A stretch of DNA of 54,285 nucleotides from Lachnospiraceae bacterium (GCA_030537215.1 JAUNOF010000005.1:1-54285), one strand, 5' to 3'; positions 45,598-54,114 are shown, counted from the stretch's first letter. The notes: generated by a model from the sequence alone, not told the origin. Program-made: numbers and translations.

Positions 45598-45626
45598 ATC
45601 ATATCAAACTTTTCCGCTTTTGTCCA
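45598..45626 (-). promoter_or_regulatory. Promoter of the bgl locus
   Basis: On the minus strand, -35 TGGACA (45621-45626) and -10 TATGAT (45598-45603) are 17 bp apart; the RAT begins about 18 nt past the -10. A TATAAT at about 45635-45640 has no partner -35. Confidence 0.65.
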
Positions 45627-45685
45627 TCATACATTATATACAAAAAACATCTATTTTTTTATACAATATACACATGATCCAAGCT

Positions 45686-46621
45686 TTACTGATGCAGCCT
45701 CCGAATAATCCGGAACGCCAGCGCCTCCTCCATAATCAGCGGAGCCCGGTGGGCGAAAAATACGATTCCATCTGTAGGCGACAGGATCTGCTCCGTCACA
45801 TTCCCCTCGCATGGGTCAATGATCGATGCCAGCAGTTCTCCCCGAAACACCTCGTCCCCAGGGTTTACATGCCTCTTGTAAATTCCCGAAACATCGGTCT
45901 TCACATTCATCAGGTCATCCTCCCGAAGCACGGTGGAAATAAATCCGCTGTGGCTGGTATAGCGCACAATTCCCATCCGGGTTAAAAACCGCAGCACCGA
46001 TGATACTGCCTGCCTTGCTGATCTCTCATCGATGGTATCGGTGGCGCTGGTATACACGGAAAAGGCATTGGTATTCCACACCTGCCAGTTATAATTCAGG
46101 GTAGTGGTGTCATAGGGTCTGGGCTTTCGGATCACCACATAAGGCATACCGAACAGATTTGCCAGACTGGCATTCTGATACCCGGTCTCCATCATCCGCA
46201 CATGAGGCACGAAATCCCCAGGCATATAGAAACTGGTAAACTGAATGCCGTAATTATAATGCTGTACCACCTGGAACACACCGTCCGCTACCCTCTGGGT
46301 GGTCTCTCCTTTATCATATCCGGGAAACATCCGGTTAATATCCGTATTATCCCCTGGCCAAAACCGTTTTCCGATATTCATAGAGCCATGGTTCACCGAA
46401 GGGATCACCAGGATCTCATTATCATGCACGATCGCTCCCCTGGCCTCCAGCTCCCCAAGAGCCTTTACAAGCTGGGAGCACACATACATCTGCTGGACCT
46501 CGTTGCCCCGCATGGCGCCGATGATGCAGGCAGACTTTTCTCCTTTGCCGAAATGATATCCATATACATTCAGATCATCCCGGTATAAATTCTTTAACGT
46601 GAAAACACATTCTCTTCTCAT
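45686..46621 (-). CDS. Aspartoacylase-like protein, metal ligands lost
   Basis: A 311-residue protein of the succinylglutamate desuccinylase/aspartoacylase (M14-like) family that looks inactive. Where the paralogue at 46618-47556 has TGTHGDE (His42, Glu45) and CIDIHAS (His129), this one has GAMRGNE (Arg38 in place of His, Glu41 kept) and GIQFTSF (Thr129 in place of His). The NR...FPG substrate segment (NTDINRMFPG) and the PHVRM segment are preserved, and the C-terminal barrel-sandwich-like domain (VNPGDEVFRGELLASIIDP, split VNPGDEVFRG) is intact. It could be a regulatory or binding partner of the paralogue. It is the last gene of the five-gene operon and overlaps the paralogue by 4 bp. Confidence 0.82.
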   Translation of the reverse strand: MRRECVFTLKNLYRDDLNVYGYHFGKGEKSACIIGAMRGNEVQQMYVCSQLVKALGELEARGAIVHDNEILVIPSVNHGSMNIGKRFWPGDNTDINRMFPGYDKGETTQRVADGVFQVVQHYNYGIQFTSFYMPGDFVPHVRMMETGYQNASLANLFGMPYVVIRKPRPYDTTTLNYNWQVWNTNAFSVYTSATDTIDERSARQAVSSVLRFLTRMGIVRYTSHSGFISTVLREDDLMNVKTDVSGIYKRHVNPGDEVFRGELLASIIDPCEGNVTEQILSPTDGIVFFAHRAPLIMEEALAFRIIRRLHQ

Positions 46622-47556
46622 CGAAAATCACCTCCCAGCACTCTTGCAAGCAGGGAGCCGACGGACACCATGGGGTATTCCCTGAGAGTAAACAGCATCC
46701 CATGGATCGGCGCCTTTACCTCTGACAATACAGTCCCGTCCAGAGGATTGTAAATGTGGCCGATCACCTCGTCCTTCTCCACATTGATCCAGTGCTCTAC
46801 GCAAGGTATGAACAGCCCTGGAGCCTCCGCATTTAAAAAGCCTACTTCTTTGTCTCTGGAAACAATGGGCTCCTTCACCGCTGCCGCCGGGCCGTCCCAG
46901 ATGCCAAGCTGCTTCATCACACAGAAGATGCCGTCCGCCAGCTGGCTGCAATAGCTTTCTGTGATCCGCATTCCCACACCCATCTCCACCACAAGAGTAG
47001 GAACCCCTCTGGTATTCAGACTGTGAGCCAAAGTGGACTCCAGTACAGTGGCCGCCCCATGGATCCACACAAAGTCGATATTCAGATTTCGGGCATAAGG
47101 AAGGAGGGCTTCCGCCGTCTGTTCGCTCATCCGCACCTGAGGGATCTCCCTGAGGAAGATATTGCTGGCATGAATGTCGATGCACAGATCGGCCCCTTCT
47201 ATATCCTGAATGATTTTATACGCCACATACTCAGCCGGGGAACCATCCTCTGTTCCTGGAAAAATCCGGTTCATGTCCAGATCAAACATGGGCATTCCCC
47301 GGGTAATGGAATCCACTCCCAATGGATTCAGCGCAGGGTATATATCAACAATGCCTTTTAAGCATTCCTTGTGTTCCTTAATCATCCGGTTCAGCAGGCA
47401 GCAGACATATTGTCCCTCCAGCTCATCTCCATGAGTCCCGGTAACGACGCAAATCCGTTTCTCCGTTCCTGTCAGCACCTCCGGCTGGATCCGATTCTTC
47501 AGGATATTCAATCTCTCATCCACCGGAAGGCCTACCGAGGCTACCTTCTTAATCAT
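46618..47556 (-). CDS. Succinylglutamate desuccinylase/aspartoacylase family hydrolase
   Basis: A 312-residue zinc hydrolase of the M14-like deacylase family, with intact active-site residues: GTHGDELEG (His42, Glu45), DMNRIFPG (Asn/Arg substrate contacts, about 94-101), CIDIHASN (His129) and VVEMGVG (catalytic Glu, about 193). The C-terminal domain (about 245-312) contains VEKDEVIGHIYNPLDG. Relatives remove an acyl group from amino acids, and some act as carboxypeptidases. The ATG at 47556 overlaps the transglutaminase stop by 4 bp. In this operon it may trim a peptide or conjugate built by the ATP-grasp protein (inference). Confidence 0.87.
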   Translation of the reverse strand: MIKKVASVGLPVDERLNILKNRIQPEVLTGTEKRICVVTGTHGDELEGQYVCCLLNRMIKEHKECLKGIVDIYPALNPLGVDSITRGMPMFDLDMNRIFPGTEDGSPAEYVAYKIIQDIEGADLCIDIHASNIFLREIPQVRMSEQTAEALLPYARNLNIDFVWIHGAATVLESTLAHSLNTRGVPTLVVEMGVGMRITESYCSQLADGIFCVMKQLGIWDGPAAAVKEPIVSRDKEVGFLNAEAPGLFIPCVEHWINVEKDEVIGHIYNPLDGTVLSEVKAPIHGMLFTLREYPMVSVGSLLARVLGGDFR

Positions 47557-48353
47557 GATATTTCTTCCACCTTTACTTGTATTTGCTGCGTCTGGAATGC
47601 GCATCCCTTAAAGCAGCCTTTATCAATGGTACAATCCTCATAATCCCGGCCATGGGACAGCTTGATATAGCTCTCATCGGTCATTCTGGCATGAGTAGGA
47701 TCTGCCCCGATCCACATGCCGTCCAGATAGACCTCCGTCCATGCATGACTGGCGCCCTCTCCCACCATCATTCCGGCAACATATCTGGCCGGAATCCCTG
47801 CCAGACGGCAGATGGCAATCAGGATATGGGCATAGTCCTGGCAGACGCCCTTCCCGCCCTGCAGCGCCTCTGCTGCCGTGGTACGAATATTGGTTACTCC
47901 CGGGACATAAAAAAACAGCTGTGATAACTGATCCATAAAGAATTGTACCATAGCGCAGTCCATTTTTCCACTGTTAAAACCGGCCGCCTGGTATTCTGCC
48001 AGAAGCTGACTGGTCAGTTTCTTAATCCCTTCATCCGGCTGGGTGCAGGCTGACGGATGCCGGTAGATGGGATGAAGCTCTTCTTTTCTTCTCTCTCTTA
48101 AATCAATCTCCACTTCCCCGTCTGTGATCAGGGTCAGGGAGCTGTGGGGCTCCTGTATGGAACCGCAGAAGGCCTGGCTGCCCAGGCCGTCAGAAACCAG
48201 ATTCCGGCAGTTGCCGGGCAGGATCTGATAATCTGCCCGGACTGTTCTTTGTATCCCATCTTCCATGGGAATGCATCGAAACCGATAATGGTGGTCCCAC
48301 ACGGGACTGGAAAAAGTTAAATGCATCTCACTGTGAAAATGCAGCTTCTTCAA
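47553..48353 (-). CDS. Transglutaminase-like protein
   Basis: A 266-residue protein with an N-terminal all-beta domain (about 1-90, the family's bacterial transglutaminase N region) and a transglutaminase-like core (about 105-235). The catalytic triad is complete: Cys171 in GKGVCQDYAH, His203 in GASHAWTEVYL and Asp218 in GADPTHAR. Members act as cysteine peptidases or amide-transfer enzymes. It overlaps the downstream deacylase gene by 4 bp and lies 11 bp after the alpha-E gene; linkage with alpha-E and the permuted ATP-grasp is a conserved theme. Confidence 0.88.
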   Translation of the reverse strand: MKKLHFHSEMHLTFSSPVWDHHYRFRCIPMEDGIQRTVRADYQILPGNCRNLVSDGLGSQAFCGSIQEPHSSLTLITDGEVEIDLRERRKEELHPIYRHPSACTQPDEGIKKLTSQLLAEYQAAGFNSGKMDCAMVQFFMDQLSQLFFYVPGVTNIRTTAAEALQGGKGVCQDYAHILIAICRLAGIPARYVAGMMVGEGASHAWTEVYLDGMWIGADPTHARMTDESYIKLSHGRDYEDCTIDKGCFKGCAFQTQQIQVKVEEIS

Positions 48354-48364
48354 TTACAATCACC

Positions 48365-49036
48365 TCAAAATACGTTCCACAAAGCACTGAGCGCCTCATA
48401 GTAATGATCCCGCCAGTTCTCTCCCATGCTTAAGATCTGGGTCAGCTTCTCCAGCTCCTTGGGGCTGTAGCCGATCCTGACCTTGCTTAAGCGGTTCTGG
48501 AACTTTTTAAATTCTTTTTCGATGGACTTATATGGATAGCCGAAACGCATATACAAGTCCAGTCGCTCTAAATACTTGCCGCATTTGATCAGGTTGCGGC
48601 ATTCCTCATCCTCCACATAATCATCCAGACATCCCCAAAATGCATACAGGTAATCGATCACTGGCTGCAGGTCATAGAGCAGGCAGTGATGATCTGCATA
48701 TTTTTCGAAGATGTCCAGGGAAAGCTGAAGGTACGCCAGCACATCCGTACTCACCTCATCCCGGAGAACGATTCCATTGTCAAAGGCCCGAAGGAGATTG
48801 CTGTAAATGGAATTGGGATCCAGCTTGGAAAATACGTATGTCTTAATAAAATCATCCTTATCCTGGTAAATATTAGGGATTGCAATGGATTCGCAGTACT
48901 GGATGTAAGCATCATCCTCCGAATCCAGCATCCGGTCAAAATACTTGAAAAAGGAACCTAATGTTGTAAAAACTCTTTCTGTGTAGCGGCCAAGCCAAAA
49001 CAGGCGATCCGCCTTTTCTAACGAGATAATACCCAT
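48365..49036 (-). CDS. Alpha-E domain protein
   Basis: A 223-residue, almost entirely helical protein of the alpha-E family (COG2307). It begins ISLEKADRLFWLGRYTERVFTT, the family's typical opening (core ADRLFWLGRYTERV), and ends in a helix with ENWRDHYYEALSALW. No catalytic motif is recognised; alpha-E proteins occur beside or fused to circularly permuted ATP-grasp enzymes and are thought to be partner subunits (published comparative work; role unproven). Its first 19 bp overlap the end of the ATP-grasp gene. Confidence 0.85.
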   Translation of the reverse strand: MGIISLEKADRLFWLGRYTERVFTTLGSFFKYFDRMLDSEDDAYIQYCESIAIPNIYQDKDDFIKTYVFSKLDPNSIYSNLLRAFDNGIVLRDEVSTDVLAYLQLSLDIFEKYADHHCLLYDLQPVIDYLYAFWGCLDDYVEDEECRNLIKCGKYLERLDLYMRFGYPYKSIEKEFKKFQNRLSKVRIGYSPKELEKLTQILSMGENWRDHYYEALSALWNVF

Positions 49037-50331
49037 GTGTCCTTAAAACCTCCTCCTTGAGATGAATTAACTACAAATGAATCCGGGTTGCGGGAGAAGC
49101 GGGTCAGGCCGCTGGCCCAGACTCTGGTGGTCTCTCCAGTCAGCACAAACGCCCGCAGGTCTGCCTTTCTGGGCACCTGCTCATCGCCCTCCATAATATC
49201 CAGGTCAATAAAATCAATGACCTCCTGGGCAATAAACCTTCTTGGTTCATTGCGGATAATCTCTTTCATTTTTTCCAGTTCTTCCTTGGTAAGGCCGCTT
49301 CCGAATACAACGCCGTAGCCTCCGGCTTCCGAAACATCCTTCACCACAAGCCGTTCCAGATTCTCCAGGATAATGTTGCGGTCCTTCTCATAGAAAGCCA
49401 GATAGGTAGGAGCGTTCTTTAAGATCGGTTCCTGATCCAGATAATACTTTACCATAATCGGTACGAAATAGTAAATACCTTTATCGTCTGCTACCCCGTT
49501 TCCCGGAGCATTTAAGAGCGCTACATTGCCGCTCCGGTACACATCCATGATTCCCGGCACGCCGATCAGAGACTCTGGGACGAAGCACATGGGATCTAAA
49601 TACTCATCGGATAAGCGGCGGTAAACAGCGCCTACCTGCAGGCTTTCTCCCTCATACTGGCGATAGTACAGACGGTTATTTTCCACATACAAATCCTGAG
49701 GCATCGCCAGCACAGCACCGGAGCGCTCTGCCAGATAGGAATGTTCAAAAAATGCTGCATTATACCGGCCTGGTGTCAAAACTACGTTGATGCCTCCTGT
49801 ATTCACATGATCCATGGTCTCCCGAAGCATCTTCGCGTAGCTGCGGTTGTCCACGATCTTCTGATAGGTGAAGGTTCTGGGGGAAGCTCTTCTGGTCAGC
49901 TCCCTAGCGATCATGGGATACGAAGCGCCGGAAGGAATCCGAAGATTATCCTCCAGTATGTACCAGGTCTTATCCTTAGCCTGTACCAGATCAATGCCGG
50001 AGATGTGGCTGTAAATGCCCTTCGGCGGCTTAATTCCCTCGCACTGCGGCAGATAGCCCTTAGAGGAAAAGATAAAGTCCTCCGGGATCACCCCATCTTT
50101 CACGATTTTCTTTTCACCATAGATGTCAGCCAGAAAACAATTCAGAGCATCTACTCTCTGGATCAGCCCTTTTTCCAGGAAACCAAACTCATCTGTCGGA
50201 ATGATCCGCGGAAGTGGGTCAAAGGGGAACAGCTGCTCATGAAATTCATTATTCTTATATATGCCGAATTTCACGCCGTAACGGGCCAAAAGCCGGTTGA
50301 TTCCCTCTGTGTGGTTGATCAGTTCTTTCAT
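49018..50331 (-). CDS. Circularly permuted ATP-grasp protein
   Basis: A 437-residue member of the circularly permuted ATP-grasp group (COG2308, DUF404/407). Recognisable segments: FPFDPLPRIIPTDEFGFLEKGLIQRVDALNCFLADIYGE (core FGFLEKGLIQRVDALN), then GIDLVQAKDKTWYILEDNLRIPSGASY (core LEDNLRIPSGAS, about 128-140), RYNAAFFEHSYLA (about 188), LLNAPGNGVADDK (about 270) and a C-terminal RRFIAQEVIDF, DLRAFVLTG. ATP-grasp enzymes join an activated carboxylate to an amine. Substrates are unknown for this group. The ATG at 50331 is preferred: AAAGGGA is ten bases upstream, while the in-frame ATG at 50340 is too close to it. It leads the five-gene operon. Confidence 0.9.
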   Translation of the reverse strand: MKELINHTEGINRLLARYGVKFGIYKNNEFHEQLFPFDPLPRIIPTDEFGFLEKGLIQRVDALNCFLADIYGEKKIVKDGVIPEDFIFSSKGYLPQCEGIKPPKGIYSHISGIDLVQAKDKTWYILEDNLRIPSGASYPMIARELTRRASPRTFTYQKIVDNRSYAKMLRETMDHVNTGGINVVLTPGRYNAAFFEHSYLAERSGAVLAMPQDLYVENNRLYYRQYEGESLQVGAVYRRLSDEYLDPMCFVPESLIGVPGIMDVYRSGNVALLNAPGNGVADDKGIYYFVPIMVKYYLDQEPILKNAPTYLAFYEKDRNIILENLERLVVKDVSEAGGYGVVFGSGLTKEELEKMKEIIRNEPRRFIAQEVIDFIDLDIMEGDEQVPRKADLRAFVLTGETTRVWASGLTRFSRNPDSFVVNSSQGGGFKDTWVLSR

Positions 50332-50442
50332 AAATACCATTCCCTTTCTTTCACTTCCACAGCTGATATCCGTTAAAACTGCAAAAGCTTAATTCATATA
50401 CTGGTTTTAAGCCGTAAAGTAAACGAAGAACCGTTTAAAATA

Positions 50443-50476
50443 CGAAAAAGGCGCTGAAAACAACTTCAGCGCCTTT
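50443..50476 (-). terminator. Promoter-proximal terminator of the ATP-grasp operon
   Basis: A perfect 12-bp stem, AAAGGCGCTGAA (50448-50459) and TTCAGCGCCTTT (50465-50476), with a 5-nt loop and TTTTT on the minus strand. It starts about five bases after the predicted start of the promoter at 50488-50516 and would end transcription within about 40 nt. Confidence 0.82.
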
Positions 50477-50487
50477 ACTTGTTATGT

Positions 50488-50516
50488 ATCATACAACTTC
50501 TCCTGTTATTTGTCAA
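50488..50516 (-). promoter_or_regulatory. SigA promoter facing the ATP-grasp operon
   Basis: On the minus strand, consensus -35 TTGACA (50511-50516) and -10 TATGAT (50488-50493) are 17 bp apart. Confidence 0.78.
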
Positions 50517-50589
50517 TGAAAAATGCCAGGTCTGATGAAAAAAACGTTGGATTCTTCGATTCTTTCTAAATCTCTCCTGATTTTTATTC

Positions 50590-50619
50590 TTTACAAATCA
50601 CCGGCATCAGTGGTAAAAT
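50590..50619 (+). promoter_or_regulatory. Promoter of the LysR gene
   Basis: -35 TTTACA (50590-50595) and -10 TAAAAT (50614-50619) with an 18-bp spacer, about 28 bp before the ATG. Confidence 0.6.
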
Positions 50620-50647
50620 GATCCTGTATTTATTAGGAGGGCTAATA

Positions 50648-51523
50648 ATGGATATTAATTATGAACTATATAAAGTATTTTACCACGTAGCAATCACCTT
50701 AAGCTTCTCCGAAGCTTCTAAGCAGCTTTTTATCTCTCAGTCAGCGGTCAGCCAGTCCATCAAGGTTCTGGAGAAAAAGCTGAACCAGACTCTTTTTATC
50801 CGCAGCACCAAGCGGGTTCAGCTGACGCCGGAGGGAGAGATTCTGCTAAAGCATGTGGAACCGGCCATGAACCTGATCCGCAAGGGAGAAAACCAGCTTT
50901 TAGAAGCCAATACCTTAAACGGCGGCCAGCTTCGGATCGGGGCCAGCGACACCATCTGCCGCTACTACCTGGTTAATTATTTAAAGGAATTTCATCTGCG
51001 CTACCCTAACGTCCATATCAAAGTAACCAACCAGACCTCCATCGAGTGCGCCCACCTGCTGGAAAACGGACAGGTGGATTTCATTGTCACCAACTACCCC
51101 AATTCCGGGCTTTCCAATACCCAGAATGTACGGATGATCTATGAATTCCATGATGTGTTCGTGGCGGACCGCACCCATTTCCCACTGGAGGGGAAAAAGC
51201 TGCGTCTTCAGGATCTGCAGGCATATCCCATCCTGATGCTGGACCGAAAAAGCACTACCAGCGAATTTCTCCACCGCATGTTCCAGCGCAGTCAGCTTGA
51301 CCTGGTGCCGGAGATCGAGTTAAGCAGCAATGACCTGCTGATCGATTTGGCCCGCATCGGTCTGGGAATCGCCTTTGTGCCGGATTTCTGCATCCCACCC
51401 AACGAGCCCCATCTTTACGTGCTGAATCTGGAGGAAAGCCTGCCTGCCAGACAGATGGTGGTGGCCTACAATGAAAGTCTGCCCATCTCCCAGGCAGCAA
51501 AGCAGTTTATGGACATGCTGTAA
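50648..51523 (+). CDS. LysR family transcriptional regulator
   Basis: A 291-residue regulator. The N-terminal winged helix (about 1-60) reads LYKVFYHVAITLSFSEASKQLFISQSAVSQSIKVLEKKL (core SFSEASKQLFISQSAVSQSIKVLE), the LysR signature, followed by RLTPEGE-type residues (VQLTPEGEIL). The C-terminal periplasmic-binding-like domain (about 90-290) begins LRIGASDTICRYYLVNYLKEF and contains DFIVTNYP. The ATG at 50648 follows AGGAGGG. It is divergent from the ATP-grasp operon and may control it; LysR proteins often act on the neighbouring divergent gene (inference). Confidence 0.92.
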   Translation: MDINYELYKVFYHVAITLSFSEASKQLFISQSAVSQSIKVLEKKLNQTLFIRSTKRVQLTPEGEILLKHVEPAMNLIRKGENQLLEANTLNGGQLRIGASDTICRYYLVNYLKEFHLRYPNVHIKVTNQTSIECAHLLENGQVDFIVTNYPNSGLSNTQNVRMIYEFHDVFVADRTHFPLEGKKLRLQDLQAYPILMLDRKSTTSEFLHRMFQRSQLDLVPEIELSSNDLLIDLARIGLGIAFVPDFCIPPNEPHLYVLNLEESLPARQMVVAYNESLPISQAAKQFMDML

Positions 51524-51540
51524 TGATCAGCAGGCTGCGC

Positions 51541-54114
51541 TCACGATGTTCTCCCCTGCCAGAACCATCTCACCTGCTCTCCCACCTGGTTCAGCCTGGT
51601 GACCTGATAGTCCGACCATTCCCGGGGAAACAGCGCCTGGTAATCCGGCTGCAGAAACCGGTCATCCAAAAGGGCGATCACGCCCTCATCCTTCATGGTG
51701 CGGATCACCCGCCCTGCCGCCTGCATTACCTTATTCATCCCCGGGTACTGATAGGCGTAGGCAAATCCCGGCTTCTCATGGCGTTCAAAATATCCCTTCA
51801 GGATATCCTGCTCCGGGCAGACCATGGGAAGGCCGGTTCCGATCACGATGACGCCGATCAGACCTTCCTCCTTCAGATCGATTCCTTCTCCGAAAACACC
51901 TCCCATCACACACAGCGCCACCAGGCTGGTCTGCCCCTCGTCCTCCCCGGATGCATCTTCCAGCTCCGTTTGATTCCTTTTGGTGAACTGATTCAGAAAG
52001 TCCTCTCTCTCCTGTTCATTCATCCTGCTCTCCTGAACGATCATCCGTACCCTTCCAGTCTCAGGCGGGGCGCATGGCCTCTTCTCCGCTTCCACATCCG
52101 CTTCCACCTCTGCGCCCAAATCAAATTCTGCGCCTGTTTTTGAATCAACCGCTTCCTCTGAACCAGAATCGGATTCTGCGGCCATTTCCGGTACCACTTT
52201 TTTTCCAGAGCGCCAATGAGATTCTGTGTGGAATCCGGCCTCTTCCAGACATTCCGCAAGCTCTCCCAGATACTGGTAGGAAGGGCAAAATACCATATAA
52301 TTCCCCACTTTTCCTTTTACGATCTTCTGGACATAGGCCGCTGCCTTCTGATACTCCCGCAGATTCCGCCGGCTGTAGCGGCTGCTCACATCCTCTGCCA
52401 CCAGAAGAAGCCGTTTTTCCTGTAAAAAAGGCGATTCTGCATAAACCGCAAAACCCTCCGGCTCCCCGCTCAGCAGCTCCTTATAGTAGGGCATGGGAAG
52501 CATGGTAGCGGAAAACAGAATGGTACTCAGCCCCTGGTCCATGCAGGCCCTCAGACGGCCGGAAGGATTAATGCAGAACAGCTTTACCTGAAAGGTTCCC
52601 TCCGGCAGCATTTGACTGTAGATCTCATATCCATCATCCATCCACTGAAACACATTGAGAAAATCGCGGACCTGGAAATAAAAATCCAGCAGTAACTCCC
52701 GATTTTCCAATTCCGGATGATCCTCCATAAAGACATCCAGCTCTGCAGACATCCCCATTACCTGGACAGCTAAATGGTTCACATCCTCCAGGATCACGTA
52801 ATTCTCACATTCCCGCTTCAGCTCCAGCATGCTTTTATTACAGCTTTCCAAAAGCTTTTCCAGCTTTCTGGAATGCCCTTTTACCAGACGTTTTGCAAGG
52901 AGGATATCCTCCTTCACCAGAACTGCGCTGTACATCTCCCTGGCTCTGGAAACCAGATTGTGGGCCTCATCGATCAGAAACAGATACCCGCCCTTTCTCT
53001 CCTCCGCAAAATACCGTTTTAGCCGCACGTTGGGGTCAAACACATAATTATAGTCGCAGATTACGCCGTCCACCCAATTGCTGATATCCAGGCAGAACTC
53101 AAATGGACAGATCTGGTACCGCATAGCATACTCCGTCACACGGTCCCGGGTAATGGCAAATTCCTGGTGGATAATATCAAACACGGCATCATTGACCCGG
53201 TCAAAATGGCCTTTTGCGTAAGGGCAGGCCTCTGGATTGCATTCCGGCGTTTCCAGGAAACACAGCTTCTCTTTTGCCGTAATGGTAACGGACGAAAAAT
53301 ACAGCCCCTTTTCCCGCAGGATAGAAAGCCCCTCCTCCGCCACCCGCCGGGTCATATTCTTCGCGGTCAGGTAAAACAGCTTATCCCCATGCCCTTCTCC
53401 TATGGCCTTCAAGGCCGGATACACCGTAGACAGCGTCTTGCCGATTCCAGTAGGCGCCTGGATATACAGATTCCGGCCTCTGGCAATAGAGCGGTACACA
53501 TTGACCGCCAGCTCCTTCTGCCCCTTTCGGTAGGGATAAGGAAACTCCAGTTCCTTCAGCGATTCCTGGCGTCTGGCATGATGGCGGTGCAGATATTCTG
53601 CCCATTTTACATATTCATGGATCAGTCCGGTAAACCAGACCTCCAGCTCCTCAAAGGATTTCTCCTGCCGGAACCGGCGGATCTCCTCTGTCTCCATCTG
53701 GCAGTAGGTGATCTGGATCCCAATGGAGGCAAGCTCCTTTTTCAGACACCAGAAATACCCGTAGCACATGGCCTGAGCCAGATGCACCGGGATCGGTTCT
53801 TCCAATTTATCGATAGTTCCATACATGCATTTGATCTCATCGATGACACTGCCGCCATTTTCTGTAATCACACCGTCCGCCCGGCCTTCCACCAGGATCT
53901 GAAACTGCTCCTCCTGCACCACATGGCGCATAGCCACCTCAGCCTGGTAGGAGCTTCCCATCCGCTTCTGGATCTTCCGGTGGAGACGGCTCCCCTCCTG
54001 CATGGCTTCCTTCTTGGCTCCGGCCGTCCGCCGGTTATCGATATCCCCGGAGCTCATCACAAACTCCACCAGGTCACGGACGGAAATGCTGATCTGATCA
54101 TCCTGCTTCATCAT
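51541..54114 (-). CDS. PD-(D/E)XK nuclease fused to XPD/DinG-type helicase
   Basis: An 857-residue DNA helicase of superfamily 2 with a nuclease-like N-terminus. The first domain (about 20-170) has EGRADGVI (Asp80) and VIDEIKC (Glu93, Lys95), a PD-(D/E)XK core of Cas4/RecB type, followed by a Gln (QAMCYGYF, 114). The helicase (about 190-857) has Walker A APTGIGKT (220-227), the Fe-S cysteines of the XPD family (EKLCFLETPECNPEACPY, split LCFLETPECNPEACPY), the DEAH box LIDEAHNL, SATMLP (motif III) and QAAGRVIR (motif VI). An acidic insertion (about 655-700) with Ala/Glu/Asp repeats breaks the second RecA domain. Such fusions are expected to unwind and trim DNA in repair. It converges on the LysR gene with 17 bp between stops. 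Confidence 0.9.
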   Translation of the reverse strand: MMKQDDQISISVRDLVEFVMSSGDIDNRRTAGAKKEAMQEGSRLHRKIQKRMGSSYQAEVAMRHVVQEEQFQILVEGRADGVITENGGSVIDEIKCMYGTIDKLEEPIPVHLAQAMCYGYFWCLKKELASIGIQITYCQMETEEIRRFRQEKSFEELEVWFTGLIHEYVKWAEYLHRHHARRQESLKELEFPYPYRKGQKELAVNVYRSIARGRNLYIQAPTGIGKTLSTVYPALKAIGEGHGDKLFYLTAKNMTRRVAEEGLSILREKGLYFSSVTITAKEKLCFLETPECNPEACPYAKGHFDRVNDAVFDIIHQEFAITRDRVTEYAMRYQICPFEFCLDISNWVDGVICDYNYVFDPNVRLKRYFAEERKGGYLFLIDEAHNLVSRAREMYSAVLVKEDILLAKRLVKGHSRKLEKLLESCNKSMLELKRECENYVILEDVNHLAVQVMGMSAELDVFMEDHPELENRELLLDFYFQVRDFLNVFQWMDDGYEIYSQMLPEGTFQVKLFCINPSGRLRACMDQGLSTILFSATMLPMPYYKELLSGEPEGFAVYAESPFLQEKRLLLVAEDVSSRYSRRNLREYQKAAAYVQKIVKGKVGNYMVFCPSYQYLGELAECLEEAGFHTESHWRSGKKVVPEMAAESDSGSEEAVDSKTGAEFDLGAEVEADVEAEKRPCAPPETGRVRMIVQESRMNEQEREDFLNQFTKRNQTELEDASGEDEGQTSLVALCVMGGVFGEGIDLKEEGLIGVIVIGTGLPMVCPEQDILKGYFERHEKPGFAYAYQYPGMNKVMQAAGRVIRTMKDEGVIALLDDRFLQPDYQALFPREWSDYQVTRLNQVGEQVRWFWQGRTS

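Larger units (their letters stand above)
50332..50647. other. Divergent gap, ATP-grasp operon and LysR gene
   Basis: This 316-bp gap holds promoters on both strands (50488-50516 minus, 50590-50619 plus) and a promoter-proximal terminator (50443-50476). A second minus-strand promoter candidate, TTTACT and TATATG 17 bp apart, lies around 50399-50427, downstream of the terminator. No gene is seen. Confidence 0.6.
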
